NCBI RefSeq assembly: GCF_019797765.1
Contig: NZ_CP081862.1
Coordinates: 2,542,001 to 2,606,000 of the forward strand
Direction of reading: 5' to 3'
DNA length: 64,000 nucleotides
Source: Cellulomonas sp. C5510
GTDB taxonomy: Bacteria > Actinomycetota > Actinomycetes > Actinomycetales > Cellulomonadaceae
In this document: positions 9,605 through 19,337 of the stretch, piece after piece
Numbering within the stretch: position 1 is the stretch's first letter
Layout of the letters: each line of letters begins with the position of its first letter
Program-made: the position numbers and the translations under genes
Notes under the pieces: model-generated
Database searches by the model: none
What the model saw: only the letters and a program-made list of their open reading frames with translations
What the model was told of the DNA's origin: nothing

Positions 9605-9645
9605 GCGGGTCTGCCCCCACGCTCCGTGCGTGGGGGCAGACCCGC
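9605..9645 (-). terminator. Perfect hairpin between infB and rbfA
   Basis: An 18-bp perfect inverted repeat (9605-9622 and 9628-9645) with a 5-nt loop, 12 bp after the infB stop and 40 bp before rbfA. It is one of the strongest stems in the window and could end or attenuate transcription inside the conserved nusA-infB-rbfA operon. Confidence 0.7.
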
Positions 9646-9657
9646 AAGCGGGACCTG

Positions 9658-12507
9658 TCAGGAACGCGGCTTCTCGCGCAGCTCCCAGGTCTCGATGACG
9701 TCACCCTCGGTGATGTCGTTGTACGACCCGAGGCCGATACCGCACTCGTAGCCCTCGCGGACCTCGGTGGCGTCGTCCTTGAACCGCTTGAGCGACTCGA
9801 TGGTGAGGTTGTCACCGATGACGTTGCCGTTCCGGAGCACCCGCGCCTTGGAGTTGCGGCGGATCTCCCCGGACCGGACCAGCGAACCGGCGATGTTGCC
9901 GAACTTGGAGGAGCGGAACACCTCGCGCACCTCGGCGGTACCGAGCTGCACCTCCTCGTACTCCGGCTTGAGCATGCCCTTGAGGGCGGCCTCGACGTCG
10001 TCGATCGCCTGGTAGATGACCGAGTAGAACCGGACGTCCACGCCCTCGCGCTCGGCGAGCTCCTCCACCCGCTCCGCGTACTTGACGTTGAAGCCGATGA
10101 TGATCGCGTTGTCGACCGTCGCGAGGTTGACGTCGTTCTGCGTGATCGCACCGACACCGCGGTGGATGACCCGCAGGTCGACCTCGTCGCCCACGTCGAT
10201 CTTGAGCAGCGCGTCCTCCAGCGCCTCGACGGCACCGGACACGTCGCCCTTGAGGACCAGGTTGAGGGTCTCGACCTTGCCCTGCTGGAGCGCCTGCGTG
10301 AAGTCCTCGAGGCTGATGCGCTTGCGGCGCTTGGCCAGGAGGGCGGCACGCTCGGCGGCCTCGCGCTTCTCGGCGATCTGCCGCGCGGTCCGCTCGTCGG
10401 GCGCCACCAGGAAGGTGTCGCCGGCGCTCGGCACCGACGCCAGGCCGAGGACCAGCACCGGACGGGCCGGGCCCGCCTCGGTGACGTTGTCCCCGTGCTC
10501 GTCGAACATCGCCCGGACGCGGCCGTGGGCCGTGCCCGCGACGATCGCGTCACCGACGTGCAGCGTGCCGGACTGGACCAGCACGGTCGCGACGGCGCCG
10601 CGGCCCTTGTCGAGGTTCGCCTCGATGGCGACACCGCGGGCGTCCTTGTCGGGGTTGGCCCGCAGGTCGAGCGCGGCGTCCGCGGTCAGCAGCACGGCCT
10701 CGAGGAGGTCGTCGATGCCCATCCGCTGCTTGGCGGAGACGTCGACGAACATCGTGTCGCCGCCGTACTCCTCGGCCACCAGGTTGTACTCGGTGAGCTG
10801 CTGGCGGATCTTGGCGGGGTTGGCCCCCTCCTTGTCCACCTTGTTGACCGCGACCACGATCGGCACGTTCGCCGCCTGGGCGTGGTTGAGCGCCTCGATG
10901 GTCTGGGGCATCACGCCGTCGTCCGCCGCGACCACGAGGATCGCGATGTCCGTCACCTGCGCACCACGGGCACGCATGGCGGTGAACGCCTCGTGACCCG
11001 GGGTGTCGATGAACGTGATGGCCCGGTCCTGGCCCTCGTGCTCCGTGCGGACCTGGTAGGCACCGATGTGCTGCGTGATCCCGCCGGCCTCGCCCGCGAC
11101 GACGTCCGTGGAGCGGATCGCGTCGAGGAGCTTGGTCTTTCCGTGGTCGACGTGACCCATGACCGTGACGACCGGCGGGCGAGGGAACAGGTCCTCGTCG
11201 GACTCCCCCTCGAGCTCGGCGTCCAGGTCGATGTCGAAGGCCCCGAGCAGCTCGCGGTCCTCCTCCTCGGCCGAGACCATCTCCACGACGTAGCCGAGCT
11301 CGGTGGCCAGCGTGCCGAAGGTGTCCTCGTCGAGGGACTGCGTCGCCGTGGCCATCTCACCGAGGTGGAACAGCACCGTGACCAGCGAGGCCGGGTTGGC
11401 GTCGATCTTGTCGGCGAAGTCGTTCAGCGACGAGCCGTGGCGCAGGCGGATGACGGTCGAGCCGTTCCCGCGCGGCACCTGCACGCCGCCGAGCGACGGC
11501 GCCTGCATCTGCTCGAACTCCTGGCGCTTCGCCCGCTTCGACTTCCGTCCGCGGACGGGACGGCCGCCGGCGCGCCCGAAGGCACCCTGCGTCGAGCCGC
11601 GGCCACCGGCACCCGGACGGCCACCGCCGCCGGGACGGCCGCCGAAGCCGCCGCCACCACCGGGACGGCCACCGCCACCGCCGTAGCCGCCGCCACCGCC
11701 GGGACGGCCACCGCCACCGCCCGCGCGGGCGGGACGGTCACCGGGACGGCCGACGCCGCTGGTGCTGCGGCCGGGCATCATGCCGGGGTTCGGCCGCGGG
11801 GCACCGGGACGCGGCGCCGCGGGACGCGGGCCACCCGGGCGGTCGCCGGCACCCGCGGACGCAGCAGGCGCCTCGGAGCGGCGCTCGCCGGGACGGGGCA
11901 TGCCCTGCGAGGGCGCGAACGGGTTGTTGCCCGGACGCGGGCCACCGGGACGCGGGCCACCGGAGCGCGGCATGCCCTGCGAGGGCGCGAACGGGTTGTT
12001 GCCCGGACGCGGCCCACCGGGACGCGGGGCGCCACCGGGACGACCGGAGCGGCCGTCACCGCCCTCGGTCGGGCGCGACGGCGCCGCGGGACGCGGCGAC
12101 GGGGCGGCCGGACGCGGGGCGGCCGGACGGGCCGCCGGAGCCGCCTGCTCGGCGGGGGCGGCCGGGGCCGTGGGCTCCGCCGGTGCGGACGCGGCCGGGG
12201 CCTCGGGGGCCGGGCGCTGCGCCGGGCCGGGGGTCGCCGCCGGGGCGGACGCCGCGGGGCGGGCCGCCGGGGCCGGCGAGGGTGCCGGGGCGGACGCCGC
12301 GGGGGCGGCGGCCGGGGCCGGGCGGGCGGGGGCGGGCTTGGCGCCGCCACCGGCCGGGTAGGTGTCCCGCAGCTTGCGGACCACCGGCGGCTCGATCGTC
12401 GAGGACGCCGAGCGCACGAACTCACCGAGCTCGTTCAGCTTGGTCATGAGGGTCTTGCTGTCGACTCCGAGCTCCTTGGCGAGCTCGTAGACGCGGACCT
12501 TGGCCAC
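9658..12507 (-). CDS. infB: Translation initiation factor IF-2
   Basis: A 949-residue IF-2 GTPase that brings fMet-tRNA to the 30S subunit and drives subunit joining. The N-terminus has the IF2-N fold ([22 protein letters not shown]). Residues about 50-340 are a disordered Pro/Ala/Gly/Arg region with a 24-residue direct repeat and a glycine-rich stretch, typical for actinobacteria. G1 is GHVDHGKT at 451-458; later GTPase motifs include DTPGH and NKVD. Domains II-IV follow to the end. The start is GTG 12507 with GGGAGAG six bases upstream, in a leader with unusual mini-ORFs and a hairpin. Confidence 0.97.
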   Translation of the reverse strand: MAKVRVYELAKELGVDSKTLMTKLNELGEFVRSASSTIEPPVVRKLRDTYPAGGGAKPAPARPAPAAAPAASAPAPSPAPAARPAASAPAATPGPAQRPAPEAPAASAPAEPTAPAAPAEQAAPAARPAAPRPAAPSPRPAAPSRPTEGGDGRSGRPGGAPRPGGPRPGNNPFAPSQGMPRSGGPRPGGPRPGNNPFAPSQGMPRPGERRSEAPAASAGAGDRPGGPRPAAPRPGAPRPNPGMMPGRSTSGVGRPGDRPARAGGGGGRPGGGGGYGGGGGRPGGGGGFGGRPGGGGRPGAGGRGSTQGAFGRAGGRPVRGRKSKRAKRQEFEQMQAPSLGGVQVPRGNGSTVIRLRHGSSLNDFADKIDANPASLVTVLFHLGEMATATQSLDEDTFGTLATELGYVVEMVSAEEEDRELLGAFDIDLDAELEGESDEDLFPRPPVVTVMGHVDHGKTKLLDAIRSTDVVAGEAGGITQHIGAYQVRTEHEGQDRAITFIDTPGHEAFTAMRARGAQVTDIAILVVAADDGVMPQTIEALNHAQAANVPIVVAVNKVDKEGANPAKIRQQLTEYNLVAEEYGGDTMFVDVSAKQRMGIDDLLEAVLLTADAALDLRANPDKDARGVAIEANLDKGRGAVATVLVQSGTLHVGDAIVAGTAHGRVRAMFDEHGDNVTEAGPARPVLVLGLASVPSAGDTFLVAPDERTARQIAEKREAAERAALLAKRRKRISLEDFTQALQQGKVETLNLVLKGDVSGAVEALEDALLKIDVGDEVDLRVIHRGVGAITQNDVNLATVDNAIIIGFNVKYAERVEELAEREGVDVRFYSVIYQAIDDVEAALKGMLKPEYEEVQLGTAEVREVFRSSKFGNIAGSLVRSGEIRRNSKARVLRNGNVIGDNLTIESLKRFKDDATEVREGYECGIGLGSYNDITEGDVIETWELREKPRS
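11898..12041 (-). repeat. Two 72-bp direct repeats in the infB disordered region
   Basis: Two adjacent 72-bp copies (11898-11969, 11970-12041) encode a 24-residue unit that begins [13 protein letters not shown] and continues with GGPRPG. Copies differ at few bases, indicating recent duplication or homogenisation. Confidence 0.8.
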
Positions 12508-12513
12508 ATCTCT

Positions 12514-12540
12514 CCCTGTCTCGGCCCGCCCAGGACAGGG
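12514..12540 (-). promoter_or_regulatory. Hairpin overlapping the infB ribosome-binding site
   Basis: Arms CCCTGTC and GACAGGG (7 bp, 13-nt loop) in the infB leader. The downstream arm ends in AGGG, the first part of the AGGGAGAG ribosome-binding sequence just before GTG 12507, so folding would partly hide the site. Confidence 0.45.
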
Positions 12541-12550
12541 TGGACCGTCG

Positions 12551-12607
12551 TTAGTGCTGGGTACTCATCGCTGGGTACTCATCGGTGCGTGCTCATCGGG
12601 CAGCCAT
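12551..12607 (-). other. Chain of four ATGA-overlapping mini-ORFs in the infB leader
   Basis: Four tiny ORFs run one into the next: 12607-12593 (MAAR), 12596-12579 (MSTHR), 12582-12565 (MSTQR) and 12568-12551 (MSTQH, stop TAA). The first three stop codons each overlap the next ATG as ATGA. The chain ends 43 nt before the infB start codon. Whether it is translated is unknown. Confidence 0.5.
12556..12597 (-). repeat. 14-bp tandem repeat, three copies
   Basis: Copies at 12556-12569 and 12570-12583 are identical (minus strand GATGAGTACCCAGC); the third at 12584-12597 is diverged (GATGAGCACGCACC). The repeat creates the start and stop codons of the mini-ORF chain. Confidence 0.85.
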
Positions 12608-12681
12608 CGGCTCTTCGACCCGCTTTCCTGTTCGACGGTGCACATGCCACCGGGCAGGCGCCCGGCGGCGACGGTCGTGCC

Positions 12682-13053
12682 TCACCCCGCCCCGAGGTGC
12701 TCCCCGACCGCGGACGTGTCCAGCGGCCCCGCGAGTCGCAGGGCCCGCGGGAACGCACGTCGGCGCTCGGCGAGCTCGAGGCAGTGAGGATCGGGGTGCA
12801 GCCACGCCCCCCGGCCCGGCAGCGCGCGACGCACGTCGACGACGAGCACGGTCTCACCCGTGTCCGACGCCGCCGCGACCACGCGCAGCAGAGCCGACCT
12901 CGGTCCGGCAGTCCGGCACCCCACGCACGTGCGCACCGGGCCCACGACCACCGGCGCGGCGACGTGCGCTGCGGGGTGTCGGGGGTGGCGCCTGCTCGGC
13001 GAGGAGAGCCGGGCGTCCGGCCCAGCCGCGTCCAGTCTAGCGCGCGAGGTCAC
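12682..13053 (-). CDS. ylxR: YlxR family RNA-binding protein (DUF448)
   Basis: The signature [10 protein letters not shown], then ALLRVV and the motif [13 protein letters not shown], identify YlxR, a small protein always found between nusA and infB. Its exact role is unsettled; nucleoid/RNA binding and transcription effects are described for relatives. The start is uncertain. GTG 13053 overlaps the nusA stop (GTGA) and gives 123 residues, but the first 35 codons have unusual codons (AGA, GCT) and contain a TAGACT promoter-like hexamer, so GTG 12951 (89 residues) is a serious alternative. Confidence 0.85.
   Translation of the reverse strand: MTSRARLDAAGPDARLSSPSRRHPRHPAAHVAAPVVVGPVRTCVGCRTAGPRSALLRVVAAASDTGETVLVVDVRRALPGRGAWLHPDPHCLELAERRRAFPRALRLAGPLDTSAVGEHLGAG
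13034..13039 (-). promoter_or_regulatory. Putative -10 element (TAGACT) at the nusA/ylxR boundary
   Basis: TAGACT on the minus strand just after the nusA stop could drive ylxR-infB separately from the rimP-nusA transcript. It would require ylxR to start downstream of it. Confidence 0.25.
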
Positions 13054-14174
13054 TCTGCTCGACCGGCGGCACGCGGGGCCGGGCCCGCGGAGCCCTCCGG
13101 CGCGCCGTCGTCGGCCCTGGCGGGCGCCCCCGCGCCCTCGGCCGGCTCCTGCGCGTCGGACCGGATGTCGATCCGCCACCCGGTCAGCTTCGCCGCCAGC
13201 CGCGCGTTCTGGCCCTCCTTGCCGATCGCCAGCGAGAGCTGGTAGTCCGGCACCACCACGCGGGCGGCACGTGCAGCGGGGTCGACGACCGTGACCGACA
13301 GCACCCGCGCCGGCGACAGGGCGTTCGCGACCATGCGGGCCGGGTCGTCCGAGTGGTCGACGATGTCGATCTTCTCGCCGTGCAGCTCGGCCATCACGGC
13401 GCGCACCCGGGCCCCGAGCGGGCCGATGCACGCGCCCTTCGCCCCGAGCCCGGGGACGGTCGAGCGCACGGCCATCTTGGTGCGGTGGCCGGCCTCGCGC
13501 GCCAGCGCCGTGATCTCGACGTGGCCGTCGGCGATCTCCGGGACCTCCAGCTCGAACAGCTTGCGGACGAGGTTCGGGTGGGTGCGCGACAGCGTGATCT
13601 GCGGCCCCTTCGCCCCGCGGGAGACGTCCAGCACCAGCGCGCGGATGCGCTCGCCGTGCACGTACTGCTCCGTGGGCACCTGCTCGTGCGCGGGCAGCAC
13701 CGCCTCCGTGCCGCCGACGTCGACGAGCACCACGCGCGGGTCACGACCCTGCTGGATCACGCCCCCGAGGACCTCGCCCTCCTTGCCGCGGAACTGCCCG
13801 AGCACCTGGTCGTCCTCGGCGTCGCGCAGCCGCTGGACGATCACCTGGCGGGCCGTGGCCGTCGCGATGCGCCCGAACCCCGCCGGCGTGTGGTCGAACT
13901 CCGGGCCCGTCACCGTCGTGGTCGGCGGCACGGCCGTCGCGGCGGCGTCGGCGTCCACGTCGGAGGCGTCGGGCGCGGGCACCACCGTGCGCTCCCGCGC
14001 CCACACCGTCACGTGCCCGGACCGGCGGTCGAGCTCGACGCGGGCGTCCGGGTAGGCGTCCGGCGTCCGGTGGTAGGCCGAGAGCAGCGCCTGCTCGATG
14101 GCCGAGACCAGCACGTCCAGGCTGATGTCGCGCTCGCGCTCGATGAGCCGCAGCGCCTGCATGTCGATGTCCAC
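13050..14174 (-). CDS. nusA: Transcription termination/antitermination factor NusA
   Basis: A 374-residue NusA of the actinobacterial type. The N-terminal RNA polymerase-binding domain ([23 protein letters not shown]), S1 domain (from about [21 protein letters not shown]), KH1 and KH2 ([45 protein letters not shown], and [25 protein letters not shown]) are all present. It lacks the C-terminal acidic repeats of E. coli, as expected for this phylum. GTG 14174 is one base after the rimP stop (TGACGTG); ATG 14162 is an in-frame alternative. Confidence 0.96.
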   Translation of the reverse strand: MDIDMQALRLIERERDISLDVLVSAIEQALLSAYHRTPDAYPDARVELDRRSGHVTVWARERTVVPAPDASDVDADAAATAVPPTTTVTGPEFDHTPAGFGRIATATARQVIVQRLRDAEDDQVLGQFRGKEGEVLGGVIQQGRDPRVVLVDVGGTEAVLPAHEQVPTEQYVHGERIRALVLDVSRGAKGPQITLSRTHPNLVRKLFELEVPEIADGHVEITALAREAGHRTKMAVRSTVPGLGAKGACIGPLGARVRAVMAELHGEKIDIVDHSDDPARMVANALSPARVLSVTVVDPAARAARVVVPDYQLSLAIGKEGQNARLAAKLTGWRIDIRSDAQEPAEGAGAPARADDGAPEGSAGPAPRAAGRAE

Positions 14175-14175
14175 G

Positions 14176-14793
14176 TCAGTCCTCCCGGCCCGTCGGCCCG
14201 TCCGCCGCGCCGTCGCCGGCGCCGTCCTCGCCGCGCCCGCCGTCCTTGACGAGCTCGACCTCCACCCGGCCCTCGCGCACCCGCTCGAGCGGGACCCGCA
14301 CCGGGTCGCCGACCTTCGCGGGCCGGCCCTTGAGTCCCGGGGTCACGGGGGTGACGACCACCGTGTCACCGTCGGCCCCGTCGGCCCCGTCAGCCCCGTC
14401 GGCCCCGTCAGCCCCGCCGGCGACGACGTCCACGAGGCGGCCGGCCAGCACCGTCCCGTCGGCCAGACCGAGGACGACCAGCCGCCCGAGGGCGCGGGCG
14501 TAGTGCCGGCGCGCGGTGAGCGGGGCGTCGGCCCCGCGGGTCGACACCTCGAGGGTGTACCGGTCCGGCAGGCCGTCGAGCGCGTCGAGCGCGTCGGACA
14601 CGGTGCGCGACACCGCGGCGACGCCGTCCAGGTCGACGGCCTCCTCGGCGTCCTCCACCGCGTCGACCACGACGCGCACCACCGGCTGGCCGGCGTCGCG
14701 CGCGAGCTCGACGTCCTCCAGCCACAGCCCGGCGGCGGCCACCACCGGCTCGATGGTCTCCCGGATGCGCTGCGCGCTGACGGGCGCGGGCAT
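14176..14793 (-). CDS. rimP: Ribosome maturation factor RimP
   Basis: A 205-residue RimP, needed for 30S maturation. The N-terminal domain ([28 protein letters not shown]) and the motif [15 protein letters not shown] are typical. The C-terminal Sm-like domain is interrupted by (GAD)5, encoded by five 9-bp tandem repeats, and the protein ends in an acidic Gly/Asp tail. AGGAGG six bases before ATG 14793 fixes the start and trims 66 residues from the open frame. It is the first gene of rimP-nusA-ylxR-infB. Confidence 0.95.
   Translation of the reverse strand: MPAPVSAQRIRETIEPVVAAAGLWLEDVELARDAGQPVVRVVVDAVEDAEEAVDLDGVAAVSRTVSDALDALDGLPDRYTLEVSTRGADAPLTARRHYARALGRLVVLGLADGTVLAGRLVDVVAGGADGADGADGADGADGDTVVVTPVTPGLKGRPAKVGDPVRVPLERVREGRVEVELVKDGGRGEDGAGDGAADGPTGRED
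14371..14415 (-). repeat. Five tandem 9-bp repeats inside rimP
   Basis: Units of gtcggcccc (third and fifth gtcagcccc) encode Gly-Ala-Asp five times. The run is a likely slippage site that keeps frame in 9-bp steps. Confidence 0.85.
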
Positions 14794-15053
14794 GTTGACC
14801 TCCTGTGTCGGTCCTCGGCGGGGTGCGGCCTCGTCGCGCGCACGCCGACACCGGGGACGTCGACGCTGTGTGGTTGTCGGTCCTGCACGGTGGAGCGGCG
14901 CGCGGCGGACCGCGTGCTGCGCCCAGCGTACTGACTCCGGGGCGCCGCACCCTCCCGACGGAGCCGCGCACGGGTGCGACGTGCGCGACACCGGCCCCCG
15001 CCGGGACCTCGGGTCCGGCCGCGTGGCGGGCCGCCGTGGCAGGATCGCCCGCG

Positions 15054-16238
15054 ATGCCCCGCACCGCCCCGCGCCTGCTGACGCGCCCCGTCCCGCGCCC
15101 CGCCGCGCGCCCCGGACCTGCCCGGTCCCGGCGCGTCCGCGCCCTGGCGGGCGTGCTGGCGCTCGGCACCGCCGCGCTGCTGTCGGGCTGCGGCCTGCGC
15201 CTCGAGACCGACCCGCCCGCCGAGCCCGCGCCGGACGCCGCGGAGCAGGTCCGGCGGGACGCCGTCGACGACGCCCTGGCCCTGGTCGACGCGGCCGGCG
15301 CCGCCACCTCGGGCGCCGACGAGGCCGTCGCCGTCGTCCTGGGCCTGGTCTCCTCGACGGCCGCGGACCAGGTGGCGGCCCTCGGCGGGGTGTACGAGTC
15401 GGGCCTCCCGGAGCCCGGGGGCGCGACGCAGCCGCCCACGCCGACGGCCACCGGCCCGGCCGCCGGCCCCGCCGACGTCCTGGCGCTGCTCGGCGACGCG
15501 GCCTCCGAGGCGCGCGCCGGAGCCCGGACGGCGGACGACCCGGGCCTGGCCCGGCTGCTCGCCGCTGTCGCCGCGTCCCGCGCCCAGCTGACGGACCGGC
15601 TCGCGGCCGCGCTCGGCACGGAGCCGCCCGTGGTCGACGCCGAACCTGAGGACGGCTTCACGACCGGCGGCGACGCGGACGGGTCGGGCTCGGGTGACGG
15701 GTCGGCGGCGCTGCCGTCGGCGTCCACGTCGGCCGGTGCGTCGGCCTCCCCGGAGCCGCCTGCGACGGGATCCTCCGACGCGCTCGGCGCGGACCTGGAC
15801 CGCACCGACGCCCTCGCCCTCGTGCTCGCCGAGGACCAAGCCGGCTACGGGTTCGAGGTCGCCGCCGCCCGGCTCGCCGACGACGAGCGGGCGCGTGCCC
15901 GGTCCGCCGCCGAGGCCCACCGCGCCGCCGCGGCCGCCTGGGCGGAGGCCGTCGGCGTCGCGGGCACCGCCGAGGACCCCCGCCGCGTCGCCTACGAGCT
16001 GGACGGCGACGTGTCGACCGCCGAGGCCGTGCGGACCTTCGCGGCCGGGCTGCTGACCGACCTGGCTGCCGTCCACGCCGACGCGATGCTCGGCACGGGC
16101 GCGTCGACGGCCGACCGCACCGCCGCGGTCGACGGCCTGCGCACCTCGGCGGTCGCGGCGCTGGCGTGGGGTGCGACGCCCACCGCCCTGCCGGGCCTGC
16201 CGCCCACCGCCCCGACGCCGACGCCGACCGCGGGCTGA
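15054..16238 (+). CDS. Putative lipoprotein with ferritin-like DUF4439 domain
   Basis: A 394-residue protein with a basic N-terminus, a hydrophobic segment (VLALGTAALL) and a lipobox LLSGC around residue 45, so it is probably a diacylglyceryl-anchored exported protein. Two helical regions rich in Ala and Glu follow, separated by a Pro/Ser/Gly/Thr-rich linker (about residues 200-240). The C-terminal region (LALVLAEDQAGYGFEVAAARL, then ADDERARARSAAEAHRAAAAAW) resembles the ferritin-like DUF4439 domain often encoded beside rimP/proS in actinobacteria. Metal-binding residues cannot be assigned. ATG 15054 fits the signal sequence. Function unknown. Confidence 0.8.
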   Translation: MPRTAPRLLTRPVPRPAARPGPARSRRVRALAGVLALGTAALLSGCGLRLETDPPAEPAPDAAEQVRRDAVDDALALVDAAGAATSGADEAVAVVLGLVSSTAADQVAALGGVYESGLPEPGGATQPPTPTATGPAAGPADVLALLGDAASEARAGARTADDPGLARLLAAVAASRAQLTDRLAAALGTEPPVVDAEPEDGFTTGGDADGSGSGDGSAALPSASTSAGASASPEPPATGSSDALGADLDRTDALALVLAEDQAGYGFEVAAARLADDERARARSAAEAHRAAAAAWAEAVGVAGTAEDPRRVAYELDGDVSTAEAVRTFAAGLLTDLAAVHADAMLGTGASTADRTAAVDGLRTSAVAALAWGATPTALPGLPPTAPTPTPTAG

Positions 16239-16397
16239 CCCGCGCGCGGGTCGGCCGCACGCCTCCCCCGCAGTCGGGGTTGCCCTCGCCGCGGGGTCCG
16301 GCGGAACGCCGCGACGCGTGCGGCCCCGCCGGCGTCGAGGGGCGGGGCCGGTCGGGTCGGGTCCGCGCTCGCCCGGGACGGAGCGGGCCGGCCCGGG

Positions 16398-18209
16398 TCA
16401 GCGCGCCAGGAGCGCGTCCACCAGCTCCGCGACGCGGTCCGCCGCGTCCGCGACCGGCACCTGCTCGGCCTGCGGGCCGTCGGGGGTCGCGACGCGGGGC
16501 CGCACCTCCACGACCCCGTCCGCCAGGCCCCGTCCGACCACGACGGTGAGCGGCACCCCGAGCAGCTCGGCGTCGGCGAACTTCACGCCGGGCGAGACCT
16601 TGGGGCGGTCGTCGTACAGCACCTCGATGCCGCGCGAGTCGAGCGTGCGGGCGAGCGACTCCGCGGCCTCGAACACCGTGGCGTCCTTGCCGGTCGCGAC
16701 GACGTGCACCAGCGCGGGCGCCACCTGGGCCGGCCACGCGAGGCCGCGGTCGTCGTGGTTGGCCTCCGCCAGCGCGGCGAGCACGCGGCTCACGCCGATG
16801 CCGTAGGAGCCCATCGTGACGACCTGGGACTTGCCGTTCTGGTCGAGCACGGTCAGCCCGAGCGCCTGGGCGTACTTGCGGCCCAGCGCGAAGATGTGGC
16901 CGATCTCGATGCCGCGGGCGAGCTCCAGCGGGCCGGAGCCGTCCGGGGCCGGGTCGCCGGCGCGGACCTCGGCGGCCTCCACCGTGCCGTCGGCCGTGAA
17001 GTCCCGCCCCGCGACGAGGTCGAACACGTGGCGACCCTGCTCGTTCGCGCCGGTGATCCACCGGGTGCCGGGCACGACACGCGGGTCGAGCAGGTACCGC
17101 ACGGCGGTGCGGCCCTCGGCGTCGGCCGCCAGGCCCTCACGGTTCGGGCCGAGCACGGCCGGGCCGATGTAGCCCTTGACGAGCTCGGGGTGCGCGGCGA
17201 AGTCGGCCTCGACGGCCGGCTCGACCTCGGCCGGTGCGACCGCGGCCTCCAGGCGCTTGAGGTCGACCTCGCGGTCCCCGGGGAGCCCGACGACCAGCAG
17301 CTCGCGCTCCCCGGTCGGGTGCACGAGCGCGAGAACGACGTTCTTCAGCGTGTCCGCCCCGGTCCACGGCCGGTCCGGGCGGGGGAAGCGGGCGTTCGCG
17401 AGGGCGACGAGCGAGTCGATCGTCGGGGTGTCGGGGGTGTCCTCGACGTGCGCGGCGGGCGCGTCGTCCCACGGCACGGCGTCGGGCACGACGGTCGTGA
17501 CGGCCTCGACGTTCGCCGCGTAGCCTCCGGGGGACCGCACGAAGGTGTCCTCGCCGATCGCCGTCGGGGTGAGGAACTCCTCGGAGCGGGAGCCACCCAT
17601 CGCGCCCGATGTCGCGGCCACGGCCACGTACTCGAGGCCGAGGCGCGTGAAGACCCGCTCGTACGCGTCGCGCTGCGCCTGGTAGGACGCCTCGAGCCCG
17701 GCGTCGTCGACGTCGAACGAGTACGCGTCCTTCATGACGAACTCGCGCCCGCGGATCAGCCCGGCGCGCGGGCGGGCCTCGTCGCGGTACTTCGTCTGGA
17801 TCTGGAACAGCGTGAGCGGCAGGTCCTTGTACGAGGAGTACAGGTCCTTGACCAGGAGCGTGAACATCTCCTCGTGCGTGGGCGCCAGCAGGTAGTCGGC
17901 CTCACGCCGGTCCTTCAGGCGGAAGATGTTCGGCCCGTACTCCGCCCACCGGCCCGTCGCCTCGTAGGGCTCCTTGGGCAGCAGCGCCGGGAAGTGCACC
18001 TCCTGCGCGCCGGCGGCGGCCATCTCCTCGCGCACGACCTGCTCGACCTTGCCCAGCACCCGCAGGCCCAGCGGCAGCCACGTGTAGATGCCGGGGGCGG
18101 CGCGGCGGATGTAGCCCGCGCGGACGAGCAGCCGGTGGCTGGCCACCTCCGCGTCGGCCGGGTCCTCGCGCAGGGTGCGGACGAAGAGCGTGGAGAGGCG
18201 AAGCAGCAT
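16398..18209 (-). CDS. proS: Prolyl-tRNA synthetase
   Basis: A 603-residue bacterial-type class II synthetase. It has the N-terminal catalytic core ([32 protein letters not shown]; motif 2 region with [20 protein letters not shown]), an inserted editing domain in the middle (about residues 230-400), motif 3 ([16 protein letters not shown]) and the C-terminal anticodon-binding domain ([10 protein letters not shown] to the end). ATG 18209 is chosen over the longer frame. It is preceded by TAGGCT and 7 nt, the layout of a leaderless mRNA. No paired class-specific neighbours are needed. Confidence 0.97.
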   Translation of the reverse strand: MLLRLSTLFVRTLREDPADAEVASHRLLVRAGYIRRAAPGIYTWLPLGLRVLGKVEQVVREEMAAAGAQEVHFPALLPKEPYEATGRWAEYGPNIFRLKDRREADYLLAPTHEEMFTLLVKDLYSSYKDLPLTLFQIQTKYRDEARPRAGLIRGREFVMKDAYSFDVDDAGLEASYQAQRDAYERVFTRLGLEYVAVAATSGAMGGSRSEEFLTPTAIGEDTFVRSPGGYAANVEAVTTVVPDAVPWDDAPAAHVEDTPDTPTIDSLVALANARFPRPDRPWTGADTLKNVVLALVHPTGERELLVVGLPGDREVDLKRLEAAVAPAEVEPAVEADFAAHPELVKGYIGPAVLGPNREGLAADAEGRTAVRYLLDPRVVPGTRWITGANEQGRHVFDLVAGRDFTADGTVEAAEVRAGDPAPDGSGPLELARGIEIGHIFALGRKYAQALGLTVLDQNGKSQVVTMGSYGIGVSRVLAALAEANHDDRGLAWPAQVAPALVHVVATGKDATVFEAAESLARTLDSRGIEVLYDDRPKVSPGVKFADAELLGVPLTVVVGRGLADGVVEVRPRVATPDGPQAEQVPVADAADRVAELVDALLAR

Positions 18210-18216
18210 GGGCCGC

Positions 18217-18222
18217 AGCCTA
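18217..18222 (-). promoter_or_regulatory. Leaderless-type -10 element of proS
   Basis: TAGGCT ends 7 nt before ATG 18209, so transcription would start at or next to the start codon. The 20-nt stretch CCACTAGGCTGC plus GGCCC plus ATG differs at two positions from that before smc. Confidence 0.5.
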
Positions 18223-18264
18223 GTGGGAGCGGCAGGTGTCGGACGTCTGCGCCACCATGGGGTC

Positions 18265-19158
18265 ATGCCGGAGCTCCCCGAGGTCGAGTCGCTGGCCGCG
18301 TTCCTGCGCGAGCGCGCCGTCGGGCGCACCGTCGCGGGCGTCGAGGTGGGGGCGATCAGCGCGCTGAAGACGTTCCGCCCCGCCCCGCAGGACCTCACGG
18401 GCGGGGAGGTCGTCTCCGCGGGGCGCCACGGCAAGTGGCTGGACCTCGGGATCCGCCCGCCCGCCGGCGGGGACGCGCTGCACCTGGTCTTCCACCTGGC
18501 CCGGGCGGGGTGGCTGCGCTGGTCCGAGTCGCTGCCGGCGACGCCGGTGCGCCCCGGGCGGTCGCCGCTCGCGCTGCGGGTGCGGCTGGACGACGGCTCG
18601 GGGTTCGACCTGACGGAGGCCGGCACCCGCAAGCGGCTCGCCGTGTCCGTGGTGACCGACCCGGCCGACGTCCCGCAGGTCGCCACGCTCGGGGTGGAGC
18701 CGCTGTCGCCGGAGTTCACGCCGGAGCGGCTCGCGGAGCTCATGGCCGCCCGCAACCAGCAGGTCAAGGGCCTCCTGCGCGACCAGGGCACGATCGCGGG
18801 GATCGGCAACGCCTACTCCGACGAGATCCTGCTGGTGGCGCGCACCAGCCCGTTCGCGCTGACGCGGTCGTTCGACACCGAGCGGGTCGCCCGGCTGCAC
18901 GCCGCCACGGTCGGGGTGCTGCGGGAGGCCGTCGCCGCGTCCGCGGGCCGGCCGGCCGCGGAGCTCAAGGACGCCAAGCGCCGGGGCATGCGCGTGCACG
19001 GGCGCACGGGACTGCCCTGCCCCGGCTGGGACGGCGTGCCGTGCGGGGACACGGTCCACGAGGTGTCGTTCGCGGACTCCTCGCTCCAGTACTGCCCGAC
19101 GTGCCAGACCGGCGGCACGCCGCTGGCCGACCGGCGGATGTCGCGGCTGCTGCGCTGA
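18265..19158 (+). CDS. Fpg/Nei family DNA glycosylase/AP lyase
   Basis: A 297-residue base-excision repair enzyme. After the initiator Met come the catalytic Pro-Glu of [13 protein letters not shown] provides the conserved lysine, and the helix-two-turn-helix region includes [26 protein letters not shown] (read as two parts, KGLLRDQG and [11 protein letters not shown]). The C-terminal zinc finger has four cysteines (CPGWDGVPC and CPTC). Compared with Fpg the sequence is closer to actinobacterial Fpg/Nei paralogues, so the substrate preference (8-oxoG or oxidised pyrimidine) is open. It is divergent from proS with only 55 bp between them. Confidence 0.9.
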   Translation: MPELPEVESLAAFLRERAVGRTVAGVEVGAISALKTFRPAPQDLTGGEVVSAGRHGKWLDLGIRPPAGGDALHLVFHLARAGWLRWSESLPATPVRPGRSPLALRVRLDDGSGFDLTEAGTRKRLAVSVVTDPADVPQVATLGVEPLSPEFTPERLAELMAARNQQVKGLLRDQGTIAGIGNAYSDEILLVARTSPFALTRSFDTERVARLHAATVGVLREAVAASAGRPAAELKDAKRRGMRVHGRTGLPCPGWDGVPCGDTVHEVSFADSSLQYCPTCQTGGTPLADRRMSRLLR

Positions 19159-19325
19159 GCGGGCCGCTGACCCGGGCGCACCGCTGAGCCGGGCGGGCCC
19201 TCCGATCCGGGCGGGCCGCGGCGCCGCGAGGGCCGCCGCGCCGCCGTCGGTGGTCTTCACGCCTCGCGCACAGGATCCTGGCGGGGGCTGCACCCCGTGA
19301 CCCACCGGTGCGCGCGCGGCGTCCC

Positions 19326-19331
19326 TAGCCT
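19326..19331 (+). promoter_or_regulatory. Leaderless-type -10 element of the LCP gene
   Basis: TAGCCT ends 6 nt before ATG 19338. The intervening CGGAGG could instead be a ribosome-binding site, but it touches the start codon, which is too close for normal initiation. Confidence 0.45.
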
Positions 19332-19337
19332 CGGAGG

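Noticed and set aside
11580..11740. Repeated ccgccaccgcc blocks resembling a CRISPR-like or satellite array
   Set aside because: They encode the glycine-rich stretch of IF-2 in frame; there are no regular spacers.
9253..13245. A 1330-codon open frame antisense to infB
   Set aside because: Shadow of infB; low-complexity Arg/Gly/Thr repeats mirror the Pro/Gly repeats of IF-2.
16237..16252. Palindrome GACCCGCGCGCGGGTC after the DUF4439 gene as a terminator
   Set aside because: Only a short 6-bp stem is possible and it overlaps the stop codon; simple GC-alternating sequence is common here.
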